A stretch of DNA of 64,000 nt from positions 1,860,001 to 1,924,000 of the forward strand of contig MARA01000003.1 in the NCBI GenBank assembly GCA_001792895.1. The letters run 5' to 3'. The first letter of the stretch is position 1; every line of letters starts with the position of its first letter. The DNA is from Lentinus brumalis (Eukaryota > Basidiomycota > Agaricomycetes > Polyporales > Polyporaceae). Positions 22,177 to 32,017 of the stretch are shown piece after piece. Made by a program: the position numbers and the translations under genes. The notes beneath the pieces are model-generated. The model did no database searches, was not told the origin of the DNA, and saw only the letters and a program-made list of their open reading frames with translations.

Positions 22177-25135
22177 GGGATAAACGCGATGGGTGTCTCC
22201 GACATTGAGAGCAACAGGAACTCATTTGGCAGTGCTCCAAAGATGGCTGCTTGCGACTTCGGGTCCCCGATCTCGACGAAGCTCCCCACACAGTAATGGC
22301 GGAACTGCAGATTCTTAGGGACGAGGGCCTGGACAGATGATGTCATGATTGCAGAGTCGTCCGCAAATTCGAGGTGGTTGACGACTCGCCCGGCCAGGGT
22401 GAGGTCATCAGGGAGCTCATCGAGTTTGAGGTCGGAGAGGAACAGGATCCATAGGATGGGAGACGCGGGGTCTCCAATGAGGATGCCGGCAAGGGCGGAG
22501 AAGCTGGCCGTGGTAGTACCTCCCGCTTTGACGACGTACTCCAGATGCTCGTAAAGCCAGCGGAGCCAGTCGAGGAGAGGGCCGGCGGCACCCCAGCGTG
22601 CTAGTTTTGCCCAGAGGAGACCCTGATTGACGGACGGAAACACGTTTACAAGATCCAGGAAGACAGCCCATAGCGGTTTGCCTTGACTCCGGGCCTTCTG
22701 GATTAAGATAAGGAGGATATACGCATTATTGCACGTCCGGCTGCCTGCTCGGAAGCCGCTTTGGCTGTCGGGAAGACGGCCGGTGTCCTCTGCCCACTCA
22801 CGGAGTCGCTACTCAATGAGGAGTGTGATGGTCTTCAGCATGCAGCTTTCGAGGCTGATCACCCGATAGCTGGATGGGTTTGTCGGATCCTTGTGCGGCT
22901 TCTTCACCGCAACCAGCACCGCTGTGACCCAGCTCTGGGGAGCTGCACCCCTGTCGATACAAGCCTGGAAGTAGTCCCGCAGCTTCTCCGAGGGGATGTC
23001 CAGGACTCGCTCATAGCCGATGTCATCCAACCCCAAAGCCGATCCGAGACAATTCTTGCGAATATGCTGCTTAGCCGCCTCAATCTCACTGACTGAGAGG
23101 GGCCGCGAGAAGTATGCTTTGCTGGTGGTGTTGACGGAGCGACGGGGTAAGCTCATCGCCGTCAGCCGGGTGAGCGTGTAATGTAGACGGTCGAACTGGG
23201 CGGGAAGTGCATCGTTGGGGGGGGGGGTTCATGCGGCGTGCAAAGTCATCTCGGAGCTGGGTGGGAGTGACGAGTAGTGGGCGGGGTTTCGTCGAAGTGA
23301 AGCTGTTGAGCACTCGCCAGTGGCTGCGGTCTGTTGGGCAACGGATCAGGTGGTTGAGGTTGTTACGACGCATGAGCGCAACTGACGGAGGGACAGAGAG
23401 ACCGCCGCTGGCGCGTGCAATAGCTTCTGCCGACAGTGGTTCGTCGCTCGGTCCGTCCCTTATTGATGCAGCTGCCAAGGAGGAGACAGGGGGAGTACCG
23501 TGAGGACCTTGTCGCACTCCAGGAGGCGCGGCGGGATGCTGTCAATGTCCGGGCAAGGCGGCCAGTCAGGCGGGGTCGAGCTGAATGTCGACTCATGCAG
23601 AGCATTTGCCTCAGGGAGAGAGGCCCCTTTGCGAGCCAGAGCGGTCGCTGTGAGGTGGTGTACAGTGTGCTTGGATGATGGCGGTAAGGAGTGGAAGGTG
23701 ACCGGAGCTGAGCGAGCACGTATAGCCTCAGCAAGACACTGGAGCGCCTGGCCATACGGGACACTCCAGTTGCTGCGCGCATTGTGCGGAGCCCAGTGGC
23801 ACGCCGAGCGAGGCAGGAAATCGTCCGTGGCGCAGATCTGGAGGGCCAGGCTTGGTGGGGTGCTGTGGGCGACATGGACTGCTGCAAGTATGACTGCTCT
23901 CGAGCGCGCCAGGCAGCCTCGGACTCACAGAGCACGGTTGTTGCTACTTCCCAGGCCAAAATAAATGCCCGCACCAAGACGAGGGAGGTTTCCCGTCGCG
24001 TAGCCCTCAATATAAACCTGGGGTTGAAATGAAGCAGAGCAGCAATCACATCAGAGAGAGGCCAAATGGCAATCAAGCGAGAGGTGAGAGACAGACCTGA
24101 CGCTGCCCAGAGACAGCCCAGACTTGGCCGTATATGCGGGCGAGCGAGTGCAGAGGGGGGGAGTATGTGACGAGAAGTCATTGTAGTTCCGCGTCGAGCT
24201 CAGGCAGGGGCCCCAATGTGGGATCCCGAGCATCGTTGTCCGGGCAACGCCTGGACTCTGCATCGAGGAGGGAAGCGGGACCGTTAGCATGAGAGAGATC
24301 GGAGCGTGATCTGACCACTGTGCCCAATGTTCATGCACTACGAGGTCCCGGACCGCATTTTCAGTGACGAGTGTTCCAGTCGCGATAGCTAGGTCGATCA
24401 CCGTGTTACCGCCCAGTTGGAAGAACATATATCGCGTCAGGGAGGAGGTGTCCTGGAGGCGGGTGCCATTTAGGATCTCAAGGTTGAGGTCCGCGCACAT
24501 GTCAAGCAGCCGAAGACCCCGAGTAGAGGGCGGGCCGTGGTCTGGAAATGATTGAGGGAGGGAGTGGGATCGGTCGGCCGTCCGCACGTTGAAGTCGCCA
24601 ATGAGGAGGGCCCGGAGGTCGCCGCGAAGGGAGAGGGGAAGGAGATACTCTACTAGCTGCTGCTCAGGAGGGACCCGCAAAGCCCGAGTCCAGGCAGTAT
24701 TGGAGGGCGGCAGATAAACGTTGATTAGGGTGACCGCACCAATCTCAACTGCAAGCAGATCGGACGTAGTGTTTGGGGTGACGTCTTTGATGGGTAGTCC
24801 AGCACGGAAGATCACCATCACTCCTCCTCGTTGGTTCGTCATGAAGTCCGACTGGGGGCGCAAGCGGGCGAGGCATGAGTATCCCGGGGGTAAGACGAGA
24901 AGGTCTTCTTGGCCTGGACATAAGTGGGTTTCTTGTACGCAAACTATGTCCCACTGGCAAACGAAATTGTGGAACCACTGCGCAGCGGCTTTCACCGCAA
25001 AGGAGCCGTAGATGTTCCACGAGATCACACGTAGAGTAACGGGGACAAATATAATATGATTTTTTGCGCACAAGGGTGCGTGCCTAGTGTAACATGCTAA
25101 GGAACACGGCTTTTTAAAGAGCAGGTACAGAATCC
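22177..25135 (-). pseudogene. LINE2 ORF2: endonuclease, RNase H-like module, reverse transcriptase (5' and middle part)
   Basis: Read right to left. Endonuclease: LRVISWNIYGSF (~25020), CVQETHL (~24940), RGGVMVIF (~24815), LIGDFNVR (~24600), GNTVIDLAIAT (~24390), WSDHAPISLML (~24310). Then an RNase H-like stretch at about 24010-23560: GAGIYFGLGS, LALQICATDD, CHWAPHNARSNWSV, AEAIRARSAPVTF and LTATALARKGA. Then RT: ALGLDDIGYE (~23030), VAVKKPHKDPTNPSSYRVISL (~22880, in part), DSQSGFRAGS (~22770), VFLDLVNVFPSV (~22640), GILIGDPASP (~22480), FADDSAI (~22355). Frameshifts (one near a G run at 23218) and stops (TAG at about 22807) make it inactive. The C-terminus is at 12032-13147. Confidence 0.8.
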
Positions 25136-27265
25136 CTACAGACGATGTGCTTGCATGGCCTTCCACACACCTGCATTGTGTTGGTTGGCAACCCAGAGGT
25201 CGACAAAGCAAAGGGCCAGCTCGTGCGAAGGGAAGGTGATCTCCACGGAATGGGAGTCGTCGACTGCCAGAGCAACGTCTGAGATCGACGGGAAGAGAAC
25301 AGGGTAGGCATCGAAGGCTGGGTGGGCAGCCGCGTAGAGCTGCTGCTTGCACAGGGCTGTGTCGTATGCAAAGTCCATGCGGCCAAAGCGGACGATCGTA
25401 GGATGTAGTGATGCAGGGTCCGGTTGCAGGACCGGTCAATAACTGCAACTGAACCAGAACCGCAAGCAAAAAAACCGGACCTCAACCGGAAACTTACCGG
25501 TCCAGTTGCAGTTCAGTTACCGGTCCTCACTTATCAGCCAGTAAATAATAACCGGTGGAACCGGTCCTGACCAGTCATTAACCAGGTTGCCACCACAGAG
25601 GCTTGAACCGACATCCACTTCAAAATGACAATGATTATCGGAGCTTAAACCAACTGGGCCATGACAGCTTAACATATAGCAATGTTATTGACTAGTTATT
25701 GTGATTATGTGCAATCTAATCTGGTCTTATCTGGTCTTATCTTCGCCTTATCTTATCTACTACAAGCGTCTATACTTAGCGCCATAACCTCGGCCAGTGT
25801 ATATGGTTCGTTGGCTCAGCTGGTAAGATGCCCACTGCTGTGCTGTGGTCCTGGAGGCCCCGAGTTCAATTTTCCTTAGTGCCAAATGTATATAGTCACT
25901 CAATTATAGTCATAGTAAGCAGTGTTGTAATCATATTAGATTTGCAGTTAAGGACCGGTTAGAACCGATAACCGGACCGTGGTTATGGTCCAGTTATGAT
26001 TTGTTTGGTTCAAGGTGCTTGTAACCGGACCGGTAAGTGGTCCGGTTCAGTTGCGGTCCTCGGTTCGACCCTTGGGGGGTCAAAAAACCGGACTTGACCG
26101 GACTCTGCAACACTAGTAGGATGATCTTCCAGCGACGGGGCTGGCAACGGCGGCAGCTGAGCCACGGTCTGCGGCGGCGGGGCTGGCAGCGCATGATGCG
26201 GCACCGGGTTGACAACCGCGGGCGGGGAAGAGGCGGCGGGAGACCTGCCGTGCTCGGTTGAGCCGTGCGCACCCATTTGCCCCGGTAGGAGTTGTAGCGA
26301 GGGGCCGTATTCTTCGGGTGCCGTTGGTTAGGATAGGCACCGCCGTGAGGGAAGCCCAGCGCAGGCTGGTGGGCCACCGCGGGGAGCACGGGAGCAGGCA
26401 GGGCAGCGGCCGCAGGAGCCGGCAGCTGAGGGAGGATCGTCGGTGCCGGGAGCGAAGGCTGGGGGCAGGAGGGGCAGTGCGTGCGGTCGGGGCAGCCTGG
26501 AGCGACTGGACCTCATGTGACAGCTGCGTCACTGTGGCGGCGATGGTGGCGACCGACTGTGAGACCGATTGAATACTGTCGCTGAGGATGTCAAGGCACT
26601 GGTGGAGGTGGTCGAACTCGATCCCGGTCTCACGCTCGTGTTGCTCATCACTGGCTGAGTTGGCTGTGATGACAGCCCGGAGCTCCTCCAGAGCCTCGGT
26701 GTGGGCAGAGACCAGGGCCGGGAGCGCGTCGTTGCGGGATACCTGCTCTGTGGTCACCTCGGCCAGAGTCTGGACGGAGTCCGTGAGGTTGGACACTGTG
26801 GCAGAGATCCCGTCGAGAGTCTTGCCCATGAGGATGACGTCAGAGCGGAGGATGGGGATGATCCTGCTTGCGACGTTGTTAGCCGTTTTGCCACACCCCA
26901 GGGCATTGGACACCGTCCCCGTGGTCGAGGTTGATGTGCTAGGCAGAGGGGGGAGCGGCAGGGGGGCGCAGGTGCTGCCTGACGCTTACTTTTCTCCGCA
27001 GCCATCCCAGTAGTGCGGGTGTGTTTCTTCTCCGGTGTGGAGGCAGCCGGAGCCAGTGGAGGAGAAGCAGACTGTACGCGGTCTGTTAGCCGCTTGAACA
27101 ACACGCTAGACTGCCGATGGAGGGAGTGGCGATAGGACGGGGGAGGAGTGGGGGGAGAAGAACGTACAGGTCGACGGGGAGTTCCGGCTCCATGAAGGTC
27201 TGCGACGGAGTGGGCTCGAGGTACGCGTCGATGGCGTCTGTATCCGCCTCGGTGGTCTGGCTCAT
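25136..27265 (-). pseudogene. LINE2 ORF1 (Gag-like, coiled coil), interrupted by a hAT MITE
   Basis: Starts with MSQTTEADTDAIDAYLEP at 27265. After two frame slips near 27140 and 26930 comes a long helical stretch (KTANNVASRIIPILRSD, then heptad-like TVSNLTDSVQTLAEV to QSVATIAATVTQLSHEV), typical of a LINE ORF1 coiled coil. The C-terminal part runs up to LEDHPT at 26124, jumps the 710-bp MITE, and resumes in the same frame as IVRFGRMDFAYDTALCK to a stop at 25136. Lying directly 5' of ORF2 on the same strand supports the ORF1 role. RNA binding is inferred from position and shape only. Confidence 0.65.
25406..26115. mobile_element. hAT-type MITE, 710 bp, with 8-bp target-site duplication
   Basis: Terminal inverted repeats: left TAGTGATGCAGGGTCCGG (25406-25423), right end reverse-complements to TAGTGTTGCAGAGTCCGG (26098-26115), 16 of 18 identical, with further inverted similarity inside (CCGCAACTGAACC, ACTTACCGGTCC). 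Both sides are flanked by GTAGGATG (25398-25405 and 26116-26123), a perfect 8-bp duplication. An 8-bp duplication with TAGTG-like ends is the signature of hAT transposons. There is no transposase inside. It sits within LINE2 ORF1, whose frame closes when the element and one duplication are removed. Confidence 0.92.
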
Positions 27266-27711
27266 GGCACAAGAAGGAGCGACGTTGAAAGAGTGGACTG
27301 GATGCCGAAGAGCAGGTGTGAGGAACAAGTCAAGGAGATGAATGCCCGGCGCGTCGAGGTCATGACGGCGGTGGAGCAGAGGCTTAGAACTGTACAATAT
27401 GAGGTCAGAACTGTGCAGTTAATGCCTCATAGGGCAAGTGGCAGCGGCAACCTGTCCAAAGACTGTTAAGGCGGGGTCAGTGGCTGAACCTTGATTTGCG
27501 TGCACTCGTCCATCGGATTCAGTGTGGGAGGGCCGCCGCAAAGAGAGGGCGTGCAGATGAAGCAGATTGTCGTCCAGGGCCGCGTCGAGGTGGTTAGTTG
27601 CTCGAGGGTGTGATGCGGGTGCCACCATGTCAAGACAGCATCGTGCTACTCAGACGACATTGGGAGCTGCATGCCAAATGGGGCTCGCTTCGCCCAGGTG
27701 GCGCATCCGTT

Positions 27712-29194
27712 GATGTGCGTGAAAGTTACTTCAATAGAATAGCTTTCACCTGAGGCTCTCGGATCGGACAGAGATCGGAGTTCACCTCAGTCGTTTGTGT
27801 AGTTATGATGTTCAACCTGCGAGGGTAGGTAGAGAAAAGGTGAGTCAATGCTGAATAGTTCCTCGATGGAACTGCGATTGGGCCTATCGGAGACCCCGTA
27901 CGTATGCCTGACTACTTCTGATATTGGATCGTACTTGACTTCACTTGGAGGATCACTCGGGATGCCTCAGTTCATAGACATGCGGGCGTGCTTAGGACTT
28001 ATAGACGTAGAGAGTAACGATGAGAAGACTGCTAACTTTGCAGTGACTGACGGGCGTACTTGAGGGCACTCAACTTGAGAGTGGGAGGGAAAAACTCGTC
28101 CTCCAACCCTCAGAGGGTGGGGGCTTATATACTGTCTCTACGGGAAATTTACAAATACTACCAAACAGTCACTAGTCTTATTGTCCTGGCTCAGACAATA
28201 GAAAGGAAACAATGACACATGAACAATGGAGGTGAGTACAATCAAAGGAAGAACAATGCTGAGGAGACAATGGCGTAGGAGTAAGTTAAAGGAACAATAG
28301 AGAGATGAAAGTAGTACTATAGAGAAGTTGTCGAAGTTCAAGAAAGTTCTCAGAGACAATGAAAAAGTAAAACAAACCTTCCAAGTTATTCACGGACTCA
28401 GAGGGGCACAATAACATCCATACGATAGTACAATCGAGTTTGATTGTACGCCAAGATAGACAATGAGCCCATTTGCGTCAACCCAAGAAGTACATGCATA
28501 GTCCGCAGTTCCTGTCGTCGTACACGTTCAGTCAAGACAATCACCATTGACCATGTTGTTCCCTTCCTCGATGAGGTTCCTGTCCACGTCGTAACGTGGC
28601 CCTGTAGTCACGGTGTGCGCCACGCTAGGCGCGAAGACGATCGCGGAAAGGCTCTCCGACTCCCAACTCTCCCTGTGTTCCTCCCTGGAGTCGAGGTCGA
28701 GGAAGCTGTTCTCCCACCGCAGCTCTAGGGTTTCCAGCTCGGCTATGATCGAGGCAAGTGTCTCCTCCTCGCTATCCTCGGTCTCGAAGACAGTGGTGCC
28801 GGTGTCATTCGACAAGAGAGATGCAGTCTCGTCCGGCCAGTAGGCGAGAGCAGTATCGGCACGAGCAGGGCCCATCTCCCATTCCCTCGTGCGCGTGAGG
28901 TCCAGATCGAGAACGATCTCCAAGATGGCTGCTGAGATGACAGAGTCCTCCGAGGCGGTCTGGGTGTCGTCCTCGTACATGTCTCTGATGTGGATGGAGG
29001 GCATGGGGGTCTTGACGTGTCGGCTGAGTCCGATGCTGTACTCGCTGTCGCGGTAGATGATCCGAGGGGGCGCAGTCACCCTGATCAACACGGGGTTCGA
29101 ACGAGTGACACGGTTGATTAGGTGCGGTTGTTGGTAGGCTTCAGTTGCATGTACCATCCTGTATTAGTGTCAGTCATGTTCCGTGTGTGACACC
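27712..29194 (-). mobile_element. Copy 2 of the inverted element pair (less damaged)
   Basis: Reverse-complement counterpart of 10168-11767. From right to left: leader from GGTGTCACACACGGAAC at about 29194, the intact acidic ORF, then the LTR-like block with TATA box and ATTGT cluster (about 27720-28430). It lacks the 24-bp array expansion of copy 1. Both copies transcribe toward each other and bracket LINE2. Confidence 0.65.
28528..29157 (-). CDS. Acidic element-encoded protein, intact ORF
   Basis: Uninterrupted 209-codon frame starting ATG at 29157 (MVHATEAYQQPHLIN), with a central acidic, Ser/Thr-rich region (TQTASEDSVISAAI, TVFETEDSEEETLAS) and a helical stretch LETLELRWENSFLDL. No known domain was recognised. 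That both copies kept most of the reading frame suggests it coded for protein when the element was active. It may be a Gag-type or accessory protein; this is not shown. Confidence 0.5.
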   Translation of the reverse strand: MVHATEAYQQPHLINRVTRSNPVLIRVTAPPRIIYRDSEYSIGLSRHVKTPMPSIHIRDMYEDDTQTASEDSVISAAILEIVLDLDLTRTREWEMGPARADTALAYWPDETASLLSNDTGTTVFETEDSEEETLASIIAELETLELRWENSFLDLDSREEHRESWESESLSAIVFAPSVAHTVTTGPRYDVDRNLIEEGNNMVNGDCLD

Positions 29195-29202
29195 AAAAGT
29201 TT

Positions 29203-29245
29203 CCTCCTCCTCCTCCTCCTCTCCTCCTCCTCCTCCTCCTTTTAT
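29203..29245. repeat. CTC/TCC microsatellite
   Basis: About 40 bases of TCC/CTC triplets just outside the outer edge of element copy 2. Confidence 0.9.
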
Positions 29246-30479
29246 TTTGCCCTGCAAGCGCCCGATTTCGGGTGCTACATACCATATTGGGCAACTAGTC
29301 CGCACTTGGTACCAGACTGCCGACCCCAAGCCCCATACAATTTGGTCCGCCATGGGACCAGACTCTACACCTCCAGGTCCCACCCAATTTGGTCCGCACG
29401 CGGCCCAGGGTGTAAGCGCCATTATCGGGGTCCTGCCATTGCCCGTCCCCACCAGCTAACTATCAGGATCCTGGGGGACAATCCGCCGGAATCAGACGCC
29501 CATCCGGCGGACAGAGACGCCCATCAGTAACGCGCGCGCAGACTCGGACTTGTCCTACTATCCTCACTCCACTGCTTTCATTACTACTGCGTAGTCCTTG
29601 TGCAAGCTCGAATTCAACCTCGTCTAATCCCTTTCAACCATAACTGTTACCTCATGATAGCACCAAGACTGGTCAAGCAATATCAGCCCCGGTGGACTTC
29701 AGCAATTCCTGTGAAGCCAAATCCATCAGAACTTCACGATATTTATTAGCAGACTTGAGCATCTTGGCTGCTATTAGCAGATTTTAAGCGCCAGCGATAT
29801 CGCCACACCCCCTTGCCCATTCTCTCTGAAAATTGAAGCGGCCATACCTGCACATGTAATTGCTTTGCCCATAAACTTGCGAGGACAACGGACATGAACT
29901 GAGCGAGAGCGAAAGGAACGACCGAAGCCTGACTTTTGGGTCACTTGGGAAGACACAGCCACGGGCCATAAGCGCCCCTCCTAGGGCTCTTATTGGCCTC
30001 CCAAGTCATCCTAAGATGATGTAAGTCCACTGATAAATTTGGTGGTTTACTGATGTCTGCCCAGGTTATACTCCAGGTAAGCGTTCTGGCCAAGCGTTTT
30101 CAGCTCGTGCTCGCTGTAGGCAAGTTCGCTGGGTCGCTGAGTTGAAGAGTATAGCTTCTCTCAACTCTCAATACCATACGAGTATCAACTCTACCGCAAC
30201 TCCGAAGGGCAGGTTGGTCTGCATAGTACCCTTTAACCGCTGACTATTCAGTGCTTATCCTGGGATCAAGTCATGTCAAGCAAAATCAGCCCAGTTCATC
30301 ACCGTTCACTTCAGCAATTCCTTTCAAATAAAAACACCTCAGGTTATCCTCCACATAAGTGTTTTCGACCCAGGACCCAGGTAAGTGTTCGCTGTAGGTA
30401 CTCCCCCGTTGTATAGTACAATTCATCATCCATTTTACGACATGGACTTTCACTTGTAAATGCTTCACTCAGCTGTCTG
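29246..30479. other. Degenerate repeat DNA, no gene seen
   Basis: No supported gene. Two diverged copies of a phrase (TCAAGCAATATCAGCCC..., then ACTTCAGCAATTCCT) lie at about 29672-29716 and 30274-30327, about 600 bases apart, and CAGGTAAG-like stretches recur. Inverted TCCGCCGGA and TCCGGCGGA motifs lie at about 29478-29510. Confidence 0.5.
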
Positions 30480-31130
30480 CAATGTGGGACTGTGTTCGGG
30501 ATTGGGACAATTTCGACTCAGGCTGAGACGTTCCCCACTTGGGCCCAGCGGTCCCAACTTGGACTGACCTGCACGACAGGATGGTCTGTACTGTCTACGA
30601 AGGTACGTACCCACTGAATTCACTGGTAAGCTCAGCTTCAGCTCTTGCTCTGCCGTCGGCGACGGAGGCTGGGATGATTTCAACTCAGGCCGAGACGATT
30701 CTGACATGTGACTACTTAGCGGCCCCGACTTGCATTCACCTGCACGGCGACAGGTACCATCTATGCAGGTGAGCACCCTGCAGTACACACCCACCGAATC
30801 GAGTGGCAAGTGCGGCTTCAGCTCTTGCTCTGCCGTCGGCAACGGAGCCTGGGACAATTTCAACTCAGGCCGAGACAATTCTGACATGCGACTACTTAGC
30901 GGCCCCGACTTGCATTCACCTGCACGGCGACAGGTACCGTCTATGCAGGTATACCTACCCTACAGTACACACCCACCGAATGTAGTGGTAAGTGCGGCTT
31001 CAGCTCTTGCTCTGCCATCTGCAACCCACACTGGGACGATTTTGATCTAGTCCTGGATGTTTCCGACTTGGGCACTAGTAGTGGTCCTGACTTAGATCCA
31101 CCTGCACGCCCGCTTTGTCTGGTCTACGAA
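30480..31130 (+). repeat. ~181-bp tandem repeat, ~3.5 units
   Basis: The phrase GCTTCAGCTCTTGCTCTGCC starts at 30635, 30815 and 30997, and a partial unit precedes it (GGGACAATTTCGACTCAGG near 30505). Each unit also holds GCGGCCCCGACTTGCATTCA and CCTGCACGGCGACAGGTACC. Units contain a GTAAG-like or GCAAG donor and a TCAACTCAG acceptor about 60 bases apart, so the array could mimic repeated exon-intron units. No continuous long ORF was seen. Confidence 0.85.
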
Positions 31131-32017
31131 TGTACTATGGCTCTGCAGTTACGGGGCCCACACCGTGACCGCTACTTGCCATGTGTGGGTTGAATTCGTT
31201 CTAACAAATCTTGACCTGGACCGGGGTATAACCTGTAACGATTCCGCTCCAGCAATACATCTGAGACGAATAAATGTGAACAAAAGGCTTGATGACAACA
31301 CTCGGAAGCTAGTGTGAAAAACAGTCTGCGGATGACAACTTCATGTCGTGGTCTGAGGTCAGCGTCGTCAACCTTCCCACAAGTGCTTCACTGTGTCATT
31401 GACTCCTTGGCAAGCCTACACTAATTCCACATTAAAGACAAGTACCCGGTGTAACCTGGGCCAATTTAGCTTAAGCAGAAACGCTTACTAACTTCATTCC
31501 TGGGCCGTTCTCGCTCAGGTAGAAACTCTGAAGATTCAAAGGTTGACAACTACTTACTTACGATCATAAGGGAGGATCAGTAGACATAAGCCCCACAGTC
31601 TGAAGCTGGGTCTATAAGAGCTTACACCGGGTACAAAGAGACTATTGTTAAAGCGCAAGCAGAGTTGATACATGCTGAGACAATGTCGAAAGAGTGCTAG
31701 CGGTCACCATCGTAGCGTGCAAGTCCTGCGCGTCTGAGTCCGGCGGATCAGCGGCTAAATCCGGCGGATCCGCCGGAATGTTCCCATAGTCCTAATGATC
31801 TCCCCACCAGAAGTGCAACAAGGACCTCCTCCCACGGTCTCGGCTTCTCCCGGCGCACGTCTCCACTGTGAGCGCTTCAGCTTTTCTCGCCCTGGCCTTT
31901 ATTGACTACTAGCTTCCTTTGCGGCTCGGCGTTGGTGCTCCTTACGCCAGGCTCTACCTCACCGTATAGCTGAGACCGCACTGCACGCAACGAATAACAC
32001 TCGTCAAAACAGACATA
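31131..32017. other. Intergenic, transition from repeat-rich to gene-rich DNA
   Basis: No gene recognised. It includes an exact 18-bp palindrome TCCGGCGGATCCGCCGGA at 31760-31777. The right end probably holds the REX4-like gene promoter. Confidence 0.5.

Noticed and set aside
25806..25880. tRNA gene in the MITE
   Set aside because: Box-like motifs are present but acceptor and T stems do not pair, so no tRNA is called.
29203..29245. Telomere-like or centromere repeat
   Set aside because: It is a simple CTC/TCC microsatellite; no TTAGGG-type repeats were found.
30480..31130. CRISPR-like array
   Set aside because: Units are ~181 bp with no unique spacers; this is an ordinary tandem repeat in a eukaryotic genome.
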